NCBI GenBank assembly: GCA_000733355.1 | Contig: JNVV01000053.1 | Location: 1-64,000 of the forward strand | DNA length: 64,000 nucleotides | From: Falciphora oryzae | Lineage: Eukaryota > Ascomycota > Sordariomycetes > Magnaporthales > Magnaporthaceae | Direction: 5' to 3' | Shown here: positions 24,850 to 34,600 of the stretch, one piece after another | Layout of the letters: each line of letters begins with the position of its first letter | Numbering within the stretch: position 1 is the first letter of the stretch | Notes under the pieces: generated by a model | The model's database searches: none | What the model was told of the DNA's origin: nothing | The model's input: only the letters and a program-made list of their open reading frames with translations | Translations under genes and position numbers: made by a program

Positions 24850-26330
24850 CCTACTCTGGGCATGCGTGCGCTGCGGCCGGGCCAGGTACTCCTTCTCGGG
24901 CGATATGGAGAAGGGGGAGACGTGGACCGCGGGGGCGGTGAAGCTGTGGATGCTGGTCTCGGGAGGCCTGCCCCAGGAGGGGGCCCGACGAGGGCCCCGG
25001 CTGCGGGCGCGCAGCGATCCAGGTCGAGCCCCGGGAGGGGTCGGCTACGAGCCCGGCCTTGATGGTCTGCAGCAGTTGCGTGCTCTGGTCATGGAGTCGC
25101 TTTTCTGTTGCCTGGGGCGTGGGACTGCGAGGCGCGGAGCTGTCCTTGGGAGTGGGAACCTCTGGGGCTTGTCTTGCCAGGGCCGACCTGGGATTCCGGG
25201 CTTGGAGGCCTTGGACGCGTCCGCAGTACCACCGCCACTGTGATCCAAACCCACTTTGTAGTCCGAGAACGGAGGAAGCGGCAGCCGCAGGTCCCCGTCC
25301 TCTTCCCTGAACAGCCGGTGTTCCACGGGGGCCGTCCCGCCCCGCCCATGACCAGCTCGGGGACTGCGCGTCCGGCGCCCCCATGGCGAGATCGTCGGGG
25401 GGGTTGGGCAGCCCTCATGCCGCGGCGAGGGATCCGCCCGGCCGGCGCCCACAGGAGGGCGTGGGCCAGGACGGCGGCCGGGAGGCCCGAGTGGGACTCG
25501 CTCTCCAAGTGCCTCTCGAGGACGGAGAAGACGCCCGCGAAGCCCCTGATGATGTCGGACTTGAACGGGAGCTCGCGGCGGGTGTAGGACTCGACGAGGG
25601 ACGTGTAGACCTTGAAGGTCTGGCTGAGCCGCTCCTCGGATGGGGCGTCCCGGATGCTGTGGAGGAGGTCCAGCGCGTTCTCTCGCCCTGGCGCTGCTGT
25701 GGTGGACTCCTTCTCGGCCTCCTCGGCGGGGCTCTTGCTTGGGTCGGGGCCGGTGTGGGCATCAGTGCCAAACTCGCTCAGCGCATGACGAGCACAATGG
25801 AAGTATACCGCATCGCGCGAGAAGAAGAGACACCGTCGAGAAAGCAAAATGCTCCTGGAAGATCCAGCCTCGGGTGTTCCATCTGGCGAGGTCCAGCTGC
25901 GGATCCAGGGGACGAGGGGTGAGTGTGATGCACAGAGTGCCGACCCTGCCGCTGACCTCCTCGTCGGGGTCGCAGTCCAGCCCTGGGGACACCCTGGGGG
26001 CGCGCAGCCGCTCGATGTGCTGCGGGCGCCTCGCCCCAGGCGACACGCCCGTCAGACCGGCGTCGGCGCCGTCGCCGTGGAGCGCGACGATTGTCGCAAA
26101 CGCTTATCCGTAGACGATGTTCGTCTTCGGAACGTCCCTGTCCATCCGCTCCTTGTCGTCCTGCACCATGCAGATTGCGTCGACCCACAGGTAGCGTTCG
26201 CCGAGCGGCTCGACGAGCCTCATGGCGTCCTCGATGGTTTTGGGGAAGGGCACGTCTGACAGAGACTTGTGCTGCTGGCGAGGCTGAAGCGAGAGAGGCT
26301 TGGAAGGGCTCGTCCTCGCACTATCCTGTC
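24850..26330 (-). pseudogene. HET-domain (heterokaryon incompatibility-type) pseudogene
   Basis: HET proteins are NLR-like or stand-alone fungal allorecognition and cell-death factors. Conserved HET motifs are found in order on the minus strand but in different frames. PFPKTIEDAMRLVE and RYLWVDAICMVQDD (about 26157-26240) are followed by VYG, an in-frame TAA stop (26104-26106), then AFATIVALHGDGADAGL. RGWIFQEH (about 25852-25878) continues only after a one-base frame change as LLSRRCLFFSRDAVYFHC (about 25797-25848). Then come YTSLVESYTRRELPF and a RGFAGVFSVLE segment. PSWSWAG and VEHRLFREEDGDLRL lie in two further frames near 25300-25370, and a C-terminal SIHSFTAPAVHVSPFS lies in yet another. 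The expected N-terminal SYVWG motif is absent, so the 5' end is also missing. At least one stop and three frame changes mark it as non-functional, unless the assembly is poor here. The damage is not obviously RIP, because the sequence remains GC-rich. Confidence 0.82.
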
Positions 26331-26442
26331 TCTGGCAGGATCTGGATAAGAAGAAAAACTAAGTCTAATTAAAGGCCCACGAGCCCAGGCCAAGTCGCAG
26401 CCGAAGCTGCCTATGACGTGGTGATTGTTCCCGGGCGCACAA

Positions 26443-26748
26443 CTAATCTCTATTTTTTCCGCCCCGGCGGGCATTTGAGCCCATGTGTGGTAGGCTTCCA
26501 GACCCGATCCTCCCATCAAACCACGGCGCGTTTTTTTTTAGCTCCTCGATCCCCGCTTGGTGCATTCTGGCGGCGGCCTGAAGCTGCTGGAGCTGCTCAG
26601 TGTGCTTGTCCAAGAGCGGTATCGTGTTCTGATGGAGGTTGACGATGAGTTGTTTGAGTTCTTCGAGCTTTTTATCCTGGTCGGCAAACTTCGAGCGGAT
26701 CTCCTCGATGATTTGGTCGACAGACATGTCGTTCGGAAGGGTAGACAT
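26443..26748 (-). CDS. Small coiled-coil protein, function unknown
   Basis: Single open frame of 101 aa starting at the Met of MSTLPNDMSVDQIIEEIRSK. Residues about 10-70 form a strong amphipathic coiled coil with Leu/Ile at heptad positions (KKLEELKQLIVNLH, LLDKHTEQLQQLQAAARM). The C-terminus is Gly/Arg-rich and basic (ARRGGKNRD). The frame is open further upstream to 26850, but that extension is low quality. I do not recognise the family. Codon use and the coherent heptad pattern argue for a real protein, while the small size and the lack of a recognised homologue argue for caution. It lies just upstream of the HET relic on the same strand and ends about 110 bp before it, so it could also be a surviving first exon of a larger former gene. 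Confidence 0.5.
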   Translation of the reverse strand: MSTLPNDMSVDQIIEEIRSKFADQDKKLEELKQLIVNLHQNTIPLLDKHTEQLQQLQAAARMHQAGIEELKKNAPWFDGRIGSGSLPHMGSNARRGGKNRD

Positions 26749-27352
26749 TGTGTTGGATGCTGACGACGATGGCGGTAAGGCAGTACGAAAATCCTGATTA
26801 TGGAAAGACCAAGATCTTGATTCCGAAAGACCAAAACCGCGGGTGGGCAAAGTGTGGAATGAAGAGGTGATGGAGTGGACGAGGAACAGAATGGAAAAGA
26901 AAACAGAATGGCGAAGATTTTATAATGGAGGGGGTAGGTACTATACCGCGCAAGTCAGCCACCAAAAAGCTTCTAGGGGTGAGCACCGAAGTGACGCCAT
27001 AAAGAGGAGAGGACTGCCTGGCTTCGCAGTTGCCGAGCCTGAAGTCAAAAAATCGCAACGGATCATGACCATGTAAAAGGCAGAGGCTCGAAAGCAAGGA
27101 CGTCGATAAGAGAATCATCCCAGTTGGGAATAGATCGGCATCTAAAAGGTATCTTGGAGAGTAAACAAATCTTTCGCTTGCCATGTCGTAGAAGACACTC
27201 CGTCGAGAAGTGCAAAGGAAACCAAAGCATGAAGAATGTCAGAAGTAGAATCAGTGGGATTCCCACCAAGAAAAAAAAAAAAAAATAGACAGATGACGCC
27301 GACCCCAGACTCCCAAAGCACCCCCCAAGACCGGTTTCGTGTCATCAAGTCA
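26749..27352. other. Spacer between coiled-coil gene and velC
   Basis: About 600 bp holding the upstream region of the coiled-coil gene and the 3' UTR of velC, including an A run at 27271-27285. No further gene is seen. Confidence 0.5.
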
Positions 27353-29524
27353 TCATTTATTCCGCTGCCGTTTCCTCCTCCCGGTAGCGGGACCACCGCT
27401 ACCGCTGGGCCCAGCACCACCAGCGCCGGCTCCTCCTCCACCGCCACCAGCATCGTCATCGTCGTCATCGTCGCTGTCGTCGCGGTCCCGCATGCCCCCG
27501 CCGCCACCGCCGGGGCCGCCCGCCTTATCGTTGCCCTTCTTGATGCTGATGAGGCAGCCCTGCTCCTTGAGCCTCTTAGTCAACGGCGTGCTGGCCTGCA
27601 TTCCCGGGAAATCCTTTGCGTTATACACAGTAAAAACCTCGCTCATGGCGGTGCCGAGGATAGGCGCCCTGCTGCCGAGCTGCATACTGCGAGGCGAGAT
27701 GACGACAAGCGAGAACTTAAGCCTGAAGTTGCCCGGGGTCCGGCAGCTCAGGTCCGGGAAGCAAAAGAAGCAGCCCTCCTCGCCCTTGTCGTCCAGGCCC
27801 ACAAACGGCGACGCCACGAGCGTGCCCATAAGCCGCCGCTGCTGCCGGTAGTCCTCGGGCATGGCCGAGTTGTCCTGCTCGCCCGTCTCGTTCCAGATGG
27901 AGCAGTGCACCACGCTGAATGGGTGCCTAATGCGCGCCGAAACCTCGTCCGGGCTCGCCTTTGGGTTGTTGTAGAAGAGCTGCACGATGGGCGGCGGGTC
28001 GATGACGCGTCGGTCGCGCTCGCCGAACCCGCATGAACGTGCAGCTATGGGCTGTTGCCGCACTCGAATCCGGTACTCGGGCGGAGTGGGCACCGGCGAC
28101 GCCGTGGCAGGTGCCTTCTGGGATGCGATCGAGGGCGATGGCGCGACGCTGGGCGGCCCCGCATGTCGTGCTTGCACCGGATTGTCGGACGTACTTGACA
28201 CTGGCGGCGTCGTCACAGGCGCCTTCTGTGACGAGGTTGAGGGCGATGATAAGATGCCCATCGGCCCCACGGGTCGTGTTTGAATCCGGTACTCGGGCGC
28301 CATTGGCACCGGAGGTGGCATGGCAGGTGCTTTCTGTGATGATGTCGAGGGTGACGACGCGATGCTGGCCGTCCCCGCGCGAGTAGACGAGCCGGCTACT
28401 TTGCCCTCAGCCACACTGCTGGCGCTACTAGCGGCGCCACTACCGCCTCCATCTCCGCCGCCGCTAAGCATACTGTGTATGCTCATCTTGACCGACTCCT
28501 GCCGTGGTGATAGGCTGCTCTGGTGCTGCTGCTGCTGCTGCTGCTGTGGAGGCATTGGCTGGTACTGCTCCATCTGGGTCGGGTATCCGTTCGGCATCGG
28601 TGGCGGACTCGCCGAGTACTTCTGGCGATATTGCGGGCTTTGATATTGCTGTTGCGGTGTGGTGTGGTACGCAGGCGGGATCGGCTGTCGCTCTGGGATA
28701 TTTGGAGGTTGTTGCTGGTGGGGAGGGAGGTGTGTTTTGATTAAGTGAGGTGCTGATGGCGGAGGCGGTTGCGGCTGCTGATGATTTATGGTAGGAGTCG
28801 GAGGAGCGTTTGAGCGTGGTTGTCTTCCATTAGCAGAATACGACTGTGGTACAAGCTTCCCCATCAGGCCGCCAGCGGCGGCAGCATGACGATTATCTTC
28901 CTGATGCGGAAGCGGCCGGCTGGGCTGGTGCATATGGTGCCCCGGGTTGGGCACCGCTGCCGGCGCTTGTTGAAAGGCTGCCGGCCCCCTTGACGGGTGA
29001 AAAAAGTGGCCACCTTGACCCCTAGATCCATCGGGCGGCAGTATGTCGTCGGATCTGTCGCTGGTAGTCGATGATTGTGTCGGTGAAAAGCGGGCGTCGG
29101 GATGCCGTCTAGGAGCTAGAGGATAGTAGTGTTGTGATGACTGCTCTGGGGCTGGGCCGGGAAGGAGAGGTGGTGTTTGGGTGATTGGCGACGGGGTCAC
29201 GTAGTCGGCACCATAATACGGTGGCCGGGGGTTGCTGTTGTAGTGAGCATCCCGGCCCGCCGGGGAGGTTGGGTACTGATGCGCGGGCGCGGGCGCATGT
29301 GGCGGAGGCGAGGCTGCGGCATGGGACTGGGACGAGAACAAGCTCGAAGGGCCCGGGAGTCGTTCACTGGGGGGCTGGGGTGCCTGGGAGTACTGCTGGT
29401 CCTGGACGTAGCCGCCGTGCCGCGGGGCGTATGGATCGTGACCCCACCCGCTTCCTGGCCTCGCCATTGTGTCCAGCGGAGGCGAGAAATGACTTCGATG
29501 GGAGGCTTCGACGGCTGCAGACAT
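27353..29524 (-). CDS. velC: Velvet-domain developmental regulator VelC
   Basis: Single exon, 723 aa. Velvet proteins are fungal transcription regulators with an NF-kB-like DNA-binding and dimerisation fold, coordinating sexual/asexual development and secondary metabolism in the nucleus; VelC promotes sexual development in Aspergillus. Seen: residues 1-370 are Pro/Gln/Ser-rich and disordered, with a poly-Gln run coded by CAG repeats (28524-28547). Three 36-residue repeats follow at about 378-487, then the velvet domain at about 483-665: YRIRVRQQPIAARSCGFGER, DRRVIDPPPIVQL, RLMGTLVASPFVG, GCFFCFPDLSCRTPGNFRLK and VYNAKDFPGMQASTPLTKRL. CGFGERDRR with IDPPPIVQL fits VelC better than VelB, VosA or VeA. 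The tail is Gly- and Asp-rich and ends in a basic GRRKRQRNK, a likely nuclear localisation signal. The alternative start Met at residue 20 (MARPGSGWG) is possible. Confidence 0.92.
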   Translation of the reverse strand: MSAAVEASHRSHFSPPLDTMARPGSGWGHDPYAPRHGGYVQDQQYSQAPQPPSERLPGPSSLFSSQSHAAASPPPHAPAPAHQYPTSPAGRDAHYNSNPRPPYYGADYVTPSPITQTPPLLPGPAPEQSSQHYYPLAPRRHPDARFSPTQSSTTSDRSDDILPPDGSRGQGGHFFHPSRGPAAFQQAPAAVPNPGHHMHQPSRPLPHQEDNRHAAAAGGLMGKLVPQSYSANGRQPRSNAPPTPTINHQQPQPPPPSAPHLIKTHLPPHQQQPPNIPERQPIPPAYHTTPQQQYQSPQYRQKYSASPPPMPNGYPTQMEQYQPMPPQQQQQQQHQSSLSPRQESVKMSIHSMLSGGGDGGGSGAASSASSVAEGKVAGSSTRAGTASIASSPSTSSQKAPAMPPPVPMAPEYRIQTRPVGPMGILSSPSTSSQKAPVTTPPVSSTSDNPVQARHAGPPSVAPSPSIASQKAPATASPVPTPPEYRIRVRQQPIAARSCGFGERDRRVIDPPPIVQLFYNNPKASPDEVSARIRHPFSVVHCSIWNETGEQDNSAMPEDYRQQRRLMGTLVASPFVGLDDKGEEGCFFCFPDLSCRTPGNFRLKFSLVVISPRSMQLGSRAPILGTAMSEVFTVYNAKDFPGMQASTPLTKRLKEQGCLISIKKGNDKAGGPGGGGGGMRDRDDSDDDDDDDAGGGGGGAGAGGAGPSGSGGPATGRRKRQRNK
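28060..28390 (-). repeat. Three-copy 108-bp tandem repeat inside velC
   Basis: Three in-frame 36-codon units, each beginning near SPSTSSQKAP: copies start SPSTSSQKAPAM, SPSTSSQKAPVT and SPSIASQKAPAT. The exact 36-residue spacing, and the recurrence of the same 14-nt core 216 bp apart (28067 and 28283), show tandem duplication. The third copy runs directly into the velvet domain (PEYRIRVRQQP). The first carries a divergent copy of that domain edge (PEYRIQTRPVG), and the middle one is more decayed. Confidence 0.85.
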
Positions 29525-30305
29525 GAGGGAGGTGGGGACGCCGAAGAGGAGAGGGAACCCGGTTATGAGGCCCGAGGAGCAGCAGCAGACGAGGGGCCAG
29601 GGAGAGATGTATGGCGACGGCTAGGGTTTCCTGTGTCACGCCTTGGTATCAGCAACTGACTGGCTCTGAGGCTGGGCGCACCCTTGTCTCGGCTACGCGG
29701 GCGACGGCAGCCGGCGTTTGCCAGAGAGCTCACCTACCGGCCTGACAGACAGTGGTCGCCGTCTGTCTCTGATCGGGATGGCCAGGCAGCTTCTGAGTGG
29801 CTGTCGAGTCGAGGTGTGGCTCCGAGCCCACTGCGCAGGTGGCCTTTGGGAGCGAGGGCGAGGGCAATCAGGTCTCCGGGACAAGGACGAATGGTGATAC
29901 GGCCAGCCGCATATGAGTGAGACCCGGGGCTTGTGCAGAGGGTCACCCGTGGCGCGACGCGGGAAAGGTTTCCTGTCTCTGGCGCCGGTCTTTGCTCCTC
30001 CAAAACCCACACCTTTGCGTCGCACCAGTTCTTGGGCCAAGGAAGTATTTGACGCGGGCGACGGCAGCGGTTCCGATATTATTTGCAGTTGGTCTCGCTC
30101 GCCTGCGGTTGTGCGGGCATTGGCGAGACCAAAAAGAGTCGACGACGAGTCCGGAGGCGCGCAGGGGAAAAAGGAAAAGAGGAAATATGACAAGAAAATA
30201 AACCAAAGAGGAGCGCGGAGGGTCAAGCCAATGTCGGTAAGGGCAAGCAGACCGGTGTGAGTGACGCCTGCTGCGGTTGTTCGCGTGAATTCTCGTGTTG
30301 TTTGC

Positions 30306-30327
30306 TTTTTTTTTTTTTTTTTTTTTT
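30306..30327. repeat. Poly(T) tract, 22 nt
   Basis: An uninterrupted T run about 780 bp upstream of the velC start codon. Confidence 0.9.
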
Positions 30328-30950
30328 GTGTAATTGCTTTTTTCCCGCTCCTTCCTTTTTCCTTACTTTTCTTCCTGCGCCGGCCCTCGCAGTGCGATCT
30401 CAGTCCGGGCTGACTTTGGCGAGCAACGTCAGACTGTCCACACTTGTCGAGTGTACTCCGGCAGAGGACCAAGATCGCAGCTAGCAGCTGTGCGCGTCGT
30501 GCGTCGTGCTGGCGTATGAGGTGCGGGCGGGGACGACCTATTTAGAGGTGTGGGTGTGGATGCTGTCGAGGTGGGTGTGGGCGTGTGGTGGGTGTATGTT
30601 GCAATATATGCATGCCAGCCATGCGAGTTGCCCTCGGCTGCGTATCGAGGCAGCAAGAGTGGGCACAACCGGCATATAAGTACGCACGCAGCGGGTATAA
30701 GGTGCTCGACGGGCGAAGCAGAGTCTTGCAACCTCTGCGGATCAGGCCAGGGGGTCTGAGCTATTTCACGTCGGTCTGGAAGAGCCGAGGTGACGAAAGG
30801 TTGCGTGAGAGATTGATAAAGGTAGTACCAATAGCGGCTGCCAGTATACTCCCTCCCCAAGGCGGGCAGAGTGGTCCCAGACAAGGCTCGAGAAGAATGC
30901 CGTCGTTGTAGGTAAGCATGGGCAGATAAACCAAACCAGGACAGGACAAC

Positions 30951-30976
30951 TTTTTTTTTTTTTTTTTTTTTTTTTT
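30951..30976. repeat. Poly(T) tract, 26 nt
   Basis: An uninterrupted T run about 1.4 kb upstream of the velC start codon. Confidence 0.9.
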
Positions 30977-31542
30977 GTTCTGGGGGTGCGAATCTCTCTC
31001 GGAGACCAAAGAGCCTTATGTATTAGGGTAAATGCGGCTGGGATGGGGTGGGTATTACTTGGCCAGTCCACGCACCCAGCTAGGGAGGTAGGTTAGACAG
31101 CCTGCCTACCTGGAAGTAGCCTACCCACGGTGCGTCTGTGCATGGGTGTGTGGTAGGAATGCGGCCCTACCGAGGCGGAAGCATGGGTATAATGAGAGGG
31201 ATGGCCGTGGCGAGCGTATGGCGTAGTGGGCGCGTGGGTGTGCACAAATGGAGACAGCCCAATATCTGGGGAACGGCGAGCGCGGAAGTGGCTGTCGGTC
31301 TTTGGCTTCCACGAGTGCTCCGGATATGGGGTGTGTGAGTGTGTGCGCTCGCAGCGGCGTTGCGCCGGCCCCGTTGATACCAAGTCCACTCGCAGTCGGC
31401 GCGGGACAAGGGAACAAGGAGCATGGGTCTCGCTGAGTGGATAGGTAGGGTCGTCGCACAGCGCAGGGAGGTAAGGACACGGGTGGGTGCGGGCGTTGAT
31501 GGGGGTGCGTGTTAGCGAAAAAGGCACACCCTAGCTGGCTTG

Positions 31543-31600
31543 GCCCTGCCCTGCCTGCCTGCCCTGCCTGCCTGCCCTGCCTGCCTGCCCTGCCTGCCCT
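31543..31600. repeat. Minisatellite of CCTGCCTG / CCCTGCCTGCCTG units
   Basis: Tandem repeats of a 13-nt unit (CCCTGCCTGCCTG), with shorter 8-9 nt variants at the ends, in non-coding sequence. Confidence 0.85.
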
Positions 31601-34600
31601 CGATGTGTATCAGGGATGCGACATGCCGTAGTGCAGTTGCAGTGGGCAGGTACTGGCCTGTACCTGAACCCGGGCGGCACAGCAAATACGGAGGTAGGCA
31701 AAGGTGCGTGCATATAGCAAGCAGGTGTCCAGACTTCAGGCAGACGGATAGACAGGCAGGTTGGCAGGCAACGACGGGGTGGATAAGGGTTAAAGATGGG
31801 TAAACGGGGCCGACAGGATCAGCCCTCCCGCCCGTCATCAGCGGGCCGGATTTTGTCGCAGCGAGGAGGCTACGTAGTAGAGCAGTGGGAACCTATGGGG
31901 CCTGCCAGCGCGTCGTCCAGTGCTTGGGATGGGACGGCGGCACGGTGGACAGCCGTTGGCGCCGTGATGGATATCAATCCAATGTGTGCAAGAGCCAGGT
32001 GATGAGCAGGCTCGCGGCGTCGGGGGCGGGTGATTGGCAACCAAGCAAACGACGAAACGACGATGGCCCGGCCCAGGGTTGCGGTTCAATAGCGCGGTGC
32101 CAGCAGTCCACTTGCCCTCGTCCATGCCTGGCCGCCCCGCCGGCGTCGTCGCTGCGCGAGGCCGATGCGATGGCATTAGCCAAACCCGCAACAGGTCCCT
32201 TGTGGCTGGGGGTTCGGGGGCCCAGCGGCACGCTAGGTGGCGGGCCCTAACCAATCTGCGTGTCGCCTGCATGGTACCATCCTGCCACGAGCCCAAGAGG
32301 GATTGCACACAGCCCACCCGCAAGACAGCCGTCCCCACCGGTTGGGAGCGGGGACACGGGGGAACAGAAACGAGAGTGGGCGCGCGCGTGCTGGGGATGG
32401 AGACTGGCTGGGGCGAGCTGGAGCATCATTATGCACATGCGTGCCCGGTGCATGGTGCACAACGAGGCGGGACAGATGGCCGCGCACGAGCAAATATTGG
32501 TCCGTTGATATGGACTAGGAGGCTAATAGTGGGAAAAAGGAAGAAAGAAAGCCGAGGGCGAAAAAAAAAGACGAAGAGTGGTGGGAGAGGAAGGGGAAGC
32601 AAAAAACAGTGACGCAACCAAAAACGCTGCCTCGAATGGAAAAGGGAGGCAGGCACGCTGGTTTAGCTGCTCATGATTTTGACTCTTCCCTTCCTGCCCG
32701 ACCGACACCAATGCGCCTTCCGCCACGACCGGGAGCAATGAAACCGAACTCCTAGAGCCCTCAAACACAGCCGATTTCCCCTCGCCCTTTTCGCTTTCTT
32801 TGAGTCCCGTGTTGTGTTATGCCTATTGGGCGGGCTACCCAATGACCGATGCCATTAGCCGTGCCGTGTGTCGAGGGCAGGGCATCAATGGACGGGAAGC
32901 TTGCTATATTCTGGCTCTAGCATTAAAATTGTGCATTTGCACCCTCGTATCTGCACAGTGCGGCGGGTTTTTCCTGTGTGGACACAGATCCAACATGCAC
33001 CAACACCTCGGACTGGACAACCCATCAGGCCCTGGTCCTTGCTTCGCTGTGGGGACGCTATCCATCTTGCCAATGGAGCTCCACGCGGGCGGGCTGGCCG
33101 CGTTTGTTGTCGGGAAACGGAAACCACCGAGATGACCAGGACAGCCCAGCCTGGCACCCTGGATGGACCTGGGGCCGTCTGCTGCCCACGGCGGATGGCA
33201 CCAACGGACACGGAACAGGCTGCCCAAAGGCAGGGGAGCCCAGTTAGCGGCCTGGAGCCAGCTAGCCAGCCAGCCGGCGCAGCCTCGGCTCGCCGTTCAG
33301 AGGAAACGAACGTGACAGGTGCCCGGATCTGCTGCACCGGCCGGCCCCGACGACCCCGAACCACCACACGACAGCCGGGGAGACAAACCTCTCTCGCCTT
33401 GTTTCCAGGCGTGATGCCAGCATGGCTACGACCAATCAGCCTCAGAATGCGCCGCTATCCTTTTAATGGAAATCCGGGCCTGGCCCGGTGTCTGGCGCGT
33501 GTATGTGTGTGCACGTGCAACTCTAGTGCTGGTGTGTGTCCCGTGTGTTCCCCCATTCCTTCCCGCCCACTCAGATGGGCGCGAGAGAGAGCTGGAAAGC
33601 CGGGAAGCTGGAATCACACTCGGCAAGCGAGACCCAGCCAGGGGGGCGCGGGGACCTTCCTTCGCGCCCACCCCACCATCCAAACGCTCACCGGCTGCGG
33701 CCTAATCGCCTGACCGACCTGTGCGACTTGCTTTTTTACTCTTGCTTTTTCTTCTTCCACCTCTCGCTTCGATGAGCCACATGCCACCACTTTAGGGGTT
33801 GAGCCGCCGCTGTCCCGCTCTCGCTTGACTGCCCGCTCTCGCTTCTCCCTTTTGGCTTTCCGCTGTTGTGGTTGGGTTATTGCTGCTGCCGCGTGTGCGT
33901 TTACTTCCCTTTCCAACCCAGCCGCTTGCCGATCTTTAGCCTGCATCTCGACGCCGGACCGAGTCCCGGGTCGACCTGGGCCCCTGTTAAAGATACCAGC
34001 GGTCACGCACAGTCATCACACCATGTCAGCTAGCCTGCCCCGGAAGGAGATTTCCAGTTTATTTTGTCCTTCTTGGCACCTTTCTCCCTCCCCACGGCGC
34101 TAGTCCCGTTGTTGTATAGCCTCACTCTCGACCCGGGGCAGGCATGAATTTACCCTTCTATACTACTGTGGCAGCAGGCTAGAGGCGCAAGGTCTGGATA
34201 GTTGGGCTAATATGCGCTGGCCTGCTCGGATGCAGTCGACGGCACCCCAAGTCCCCAAGTCAGGAAAAGACTGAAACACAAGTCCGAGGAGACGAGAGCC
34301 GGCACGGTGGCCGACTCCCTTCCATCGCAACACTACCAACGTCTTGGGCGGCGCAGGTGGCCGAGGATGATGGCTCCACCGGCAAGTCAACCAAGGGTTT
34401 CTTCTGCAGTCATCACCCCTCACCGGTCATTCACTTCCGGCCGTCGTCGCCCCATTTGATCGAGATGGGTGTTGCAATAGGCCCTTCTCACGGGGCTTTA
34501 TTGAACCACCCGCACCACACCCAGCGGCCACCCGTGGAGGGGGTGGTGCAGCGCAACGTGGTGCCCCTCATGCGCGCCCGTCTTCGCAAGCAGAGCCGGA

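Noticed and set aside
14687..29524. Secondary-metabolite cluster around the ABC transporter and velC
   Set aside because: No polyketide synthase, NRPS, terpene synthase, P450 or cluster-type regulator is present; these genes are separated by long spacers.
32868..33713. Plus-strand frame of 281 codons in the gene-free region
   Set aside because: Composition is that of translated GC-rich non-coding DNA, with other long frames overlapping it and no family resemblance or splice-consistent extension.
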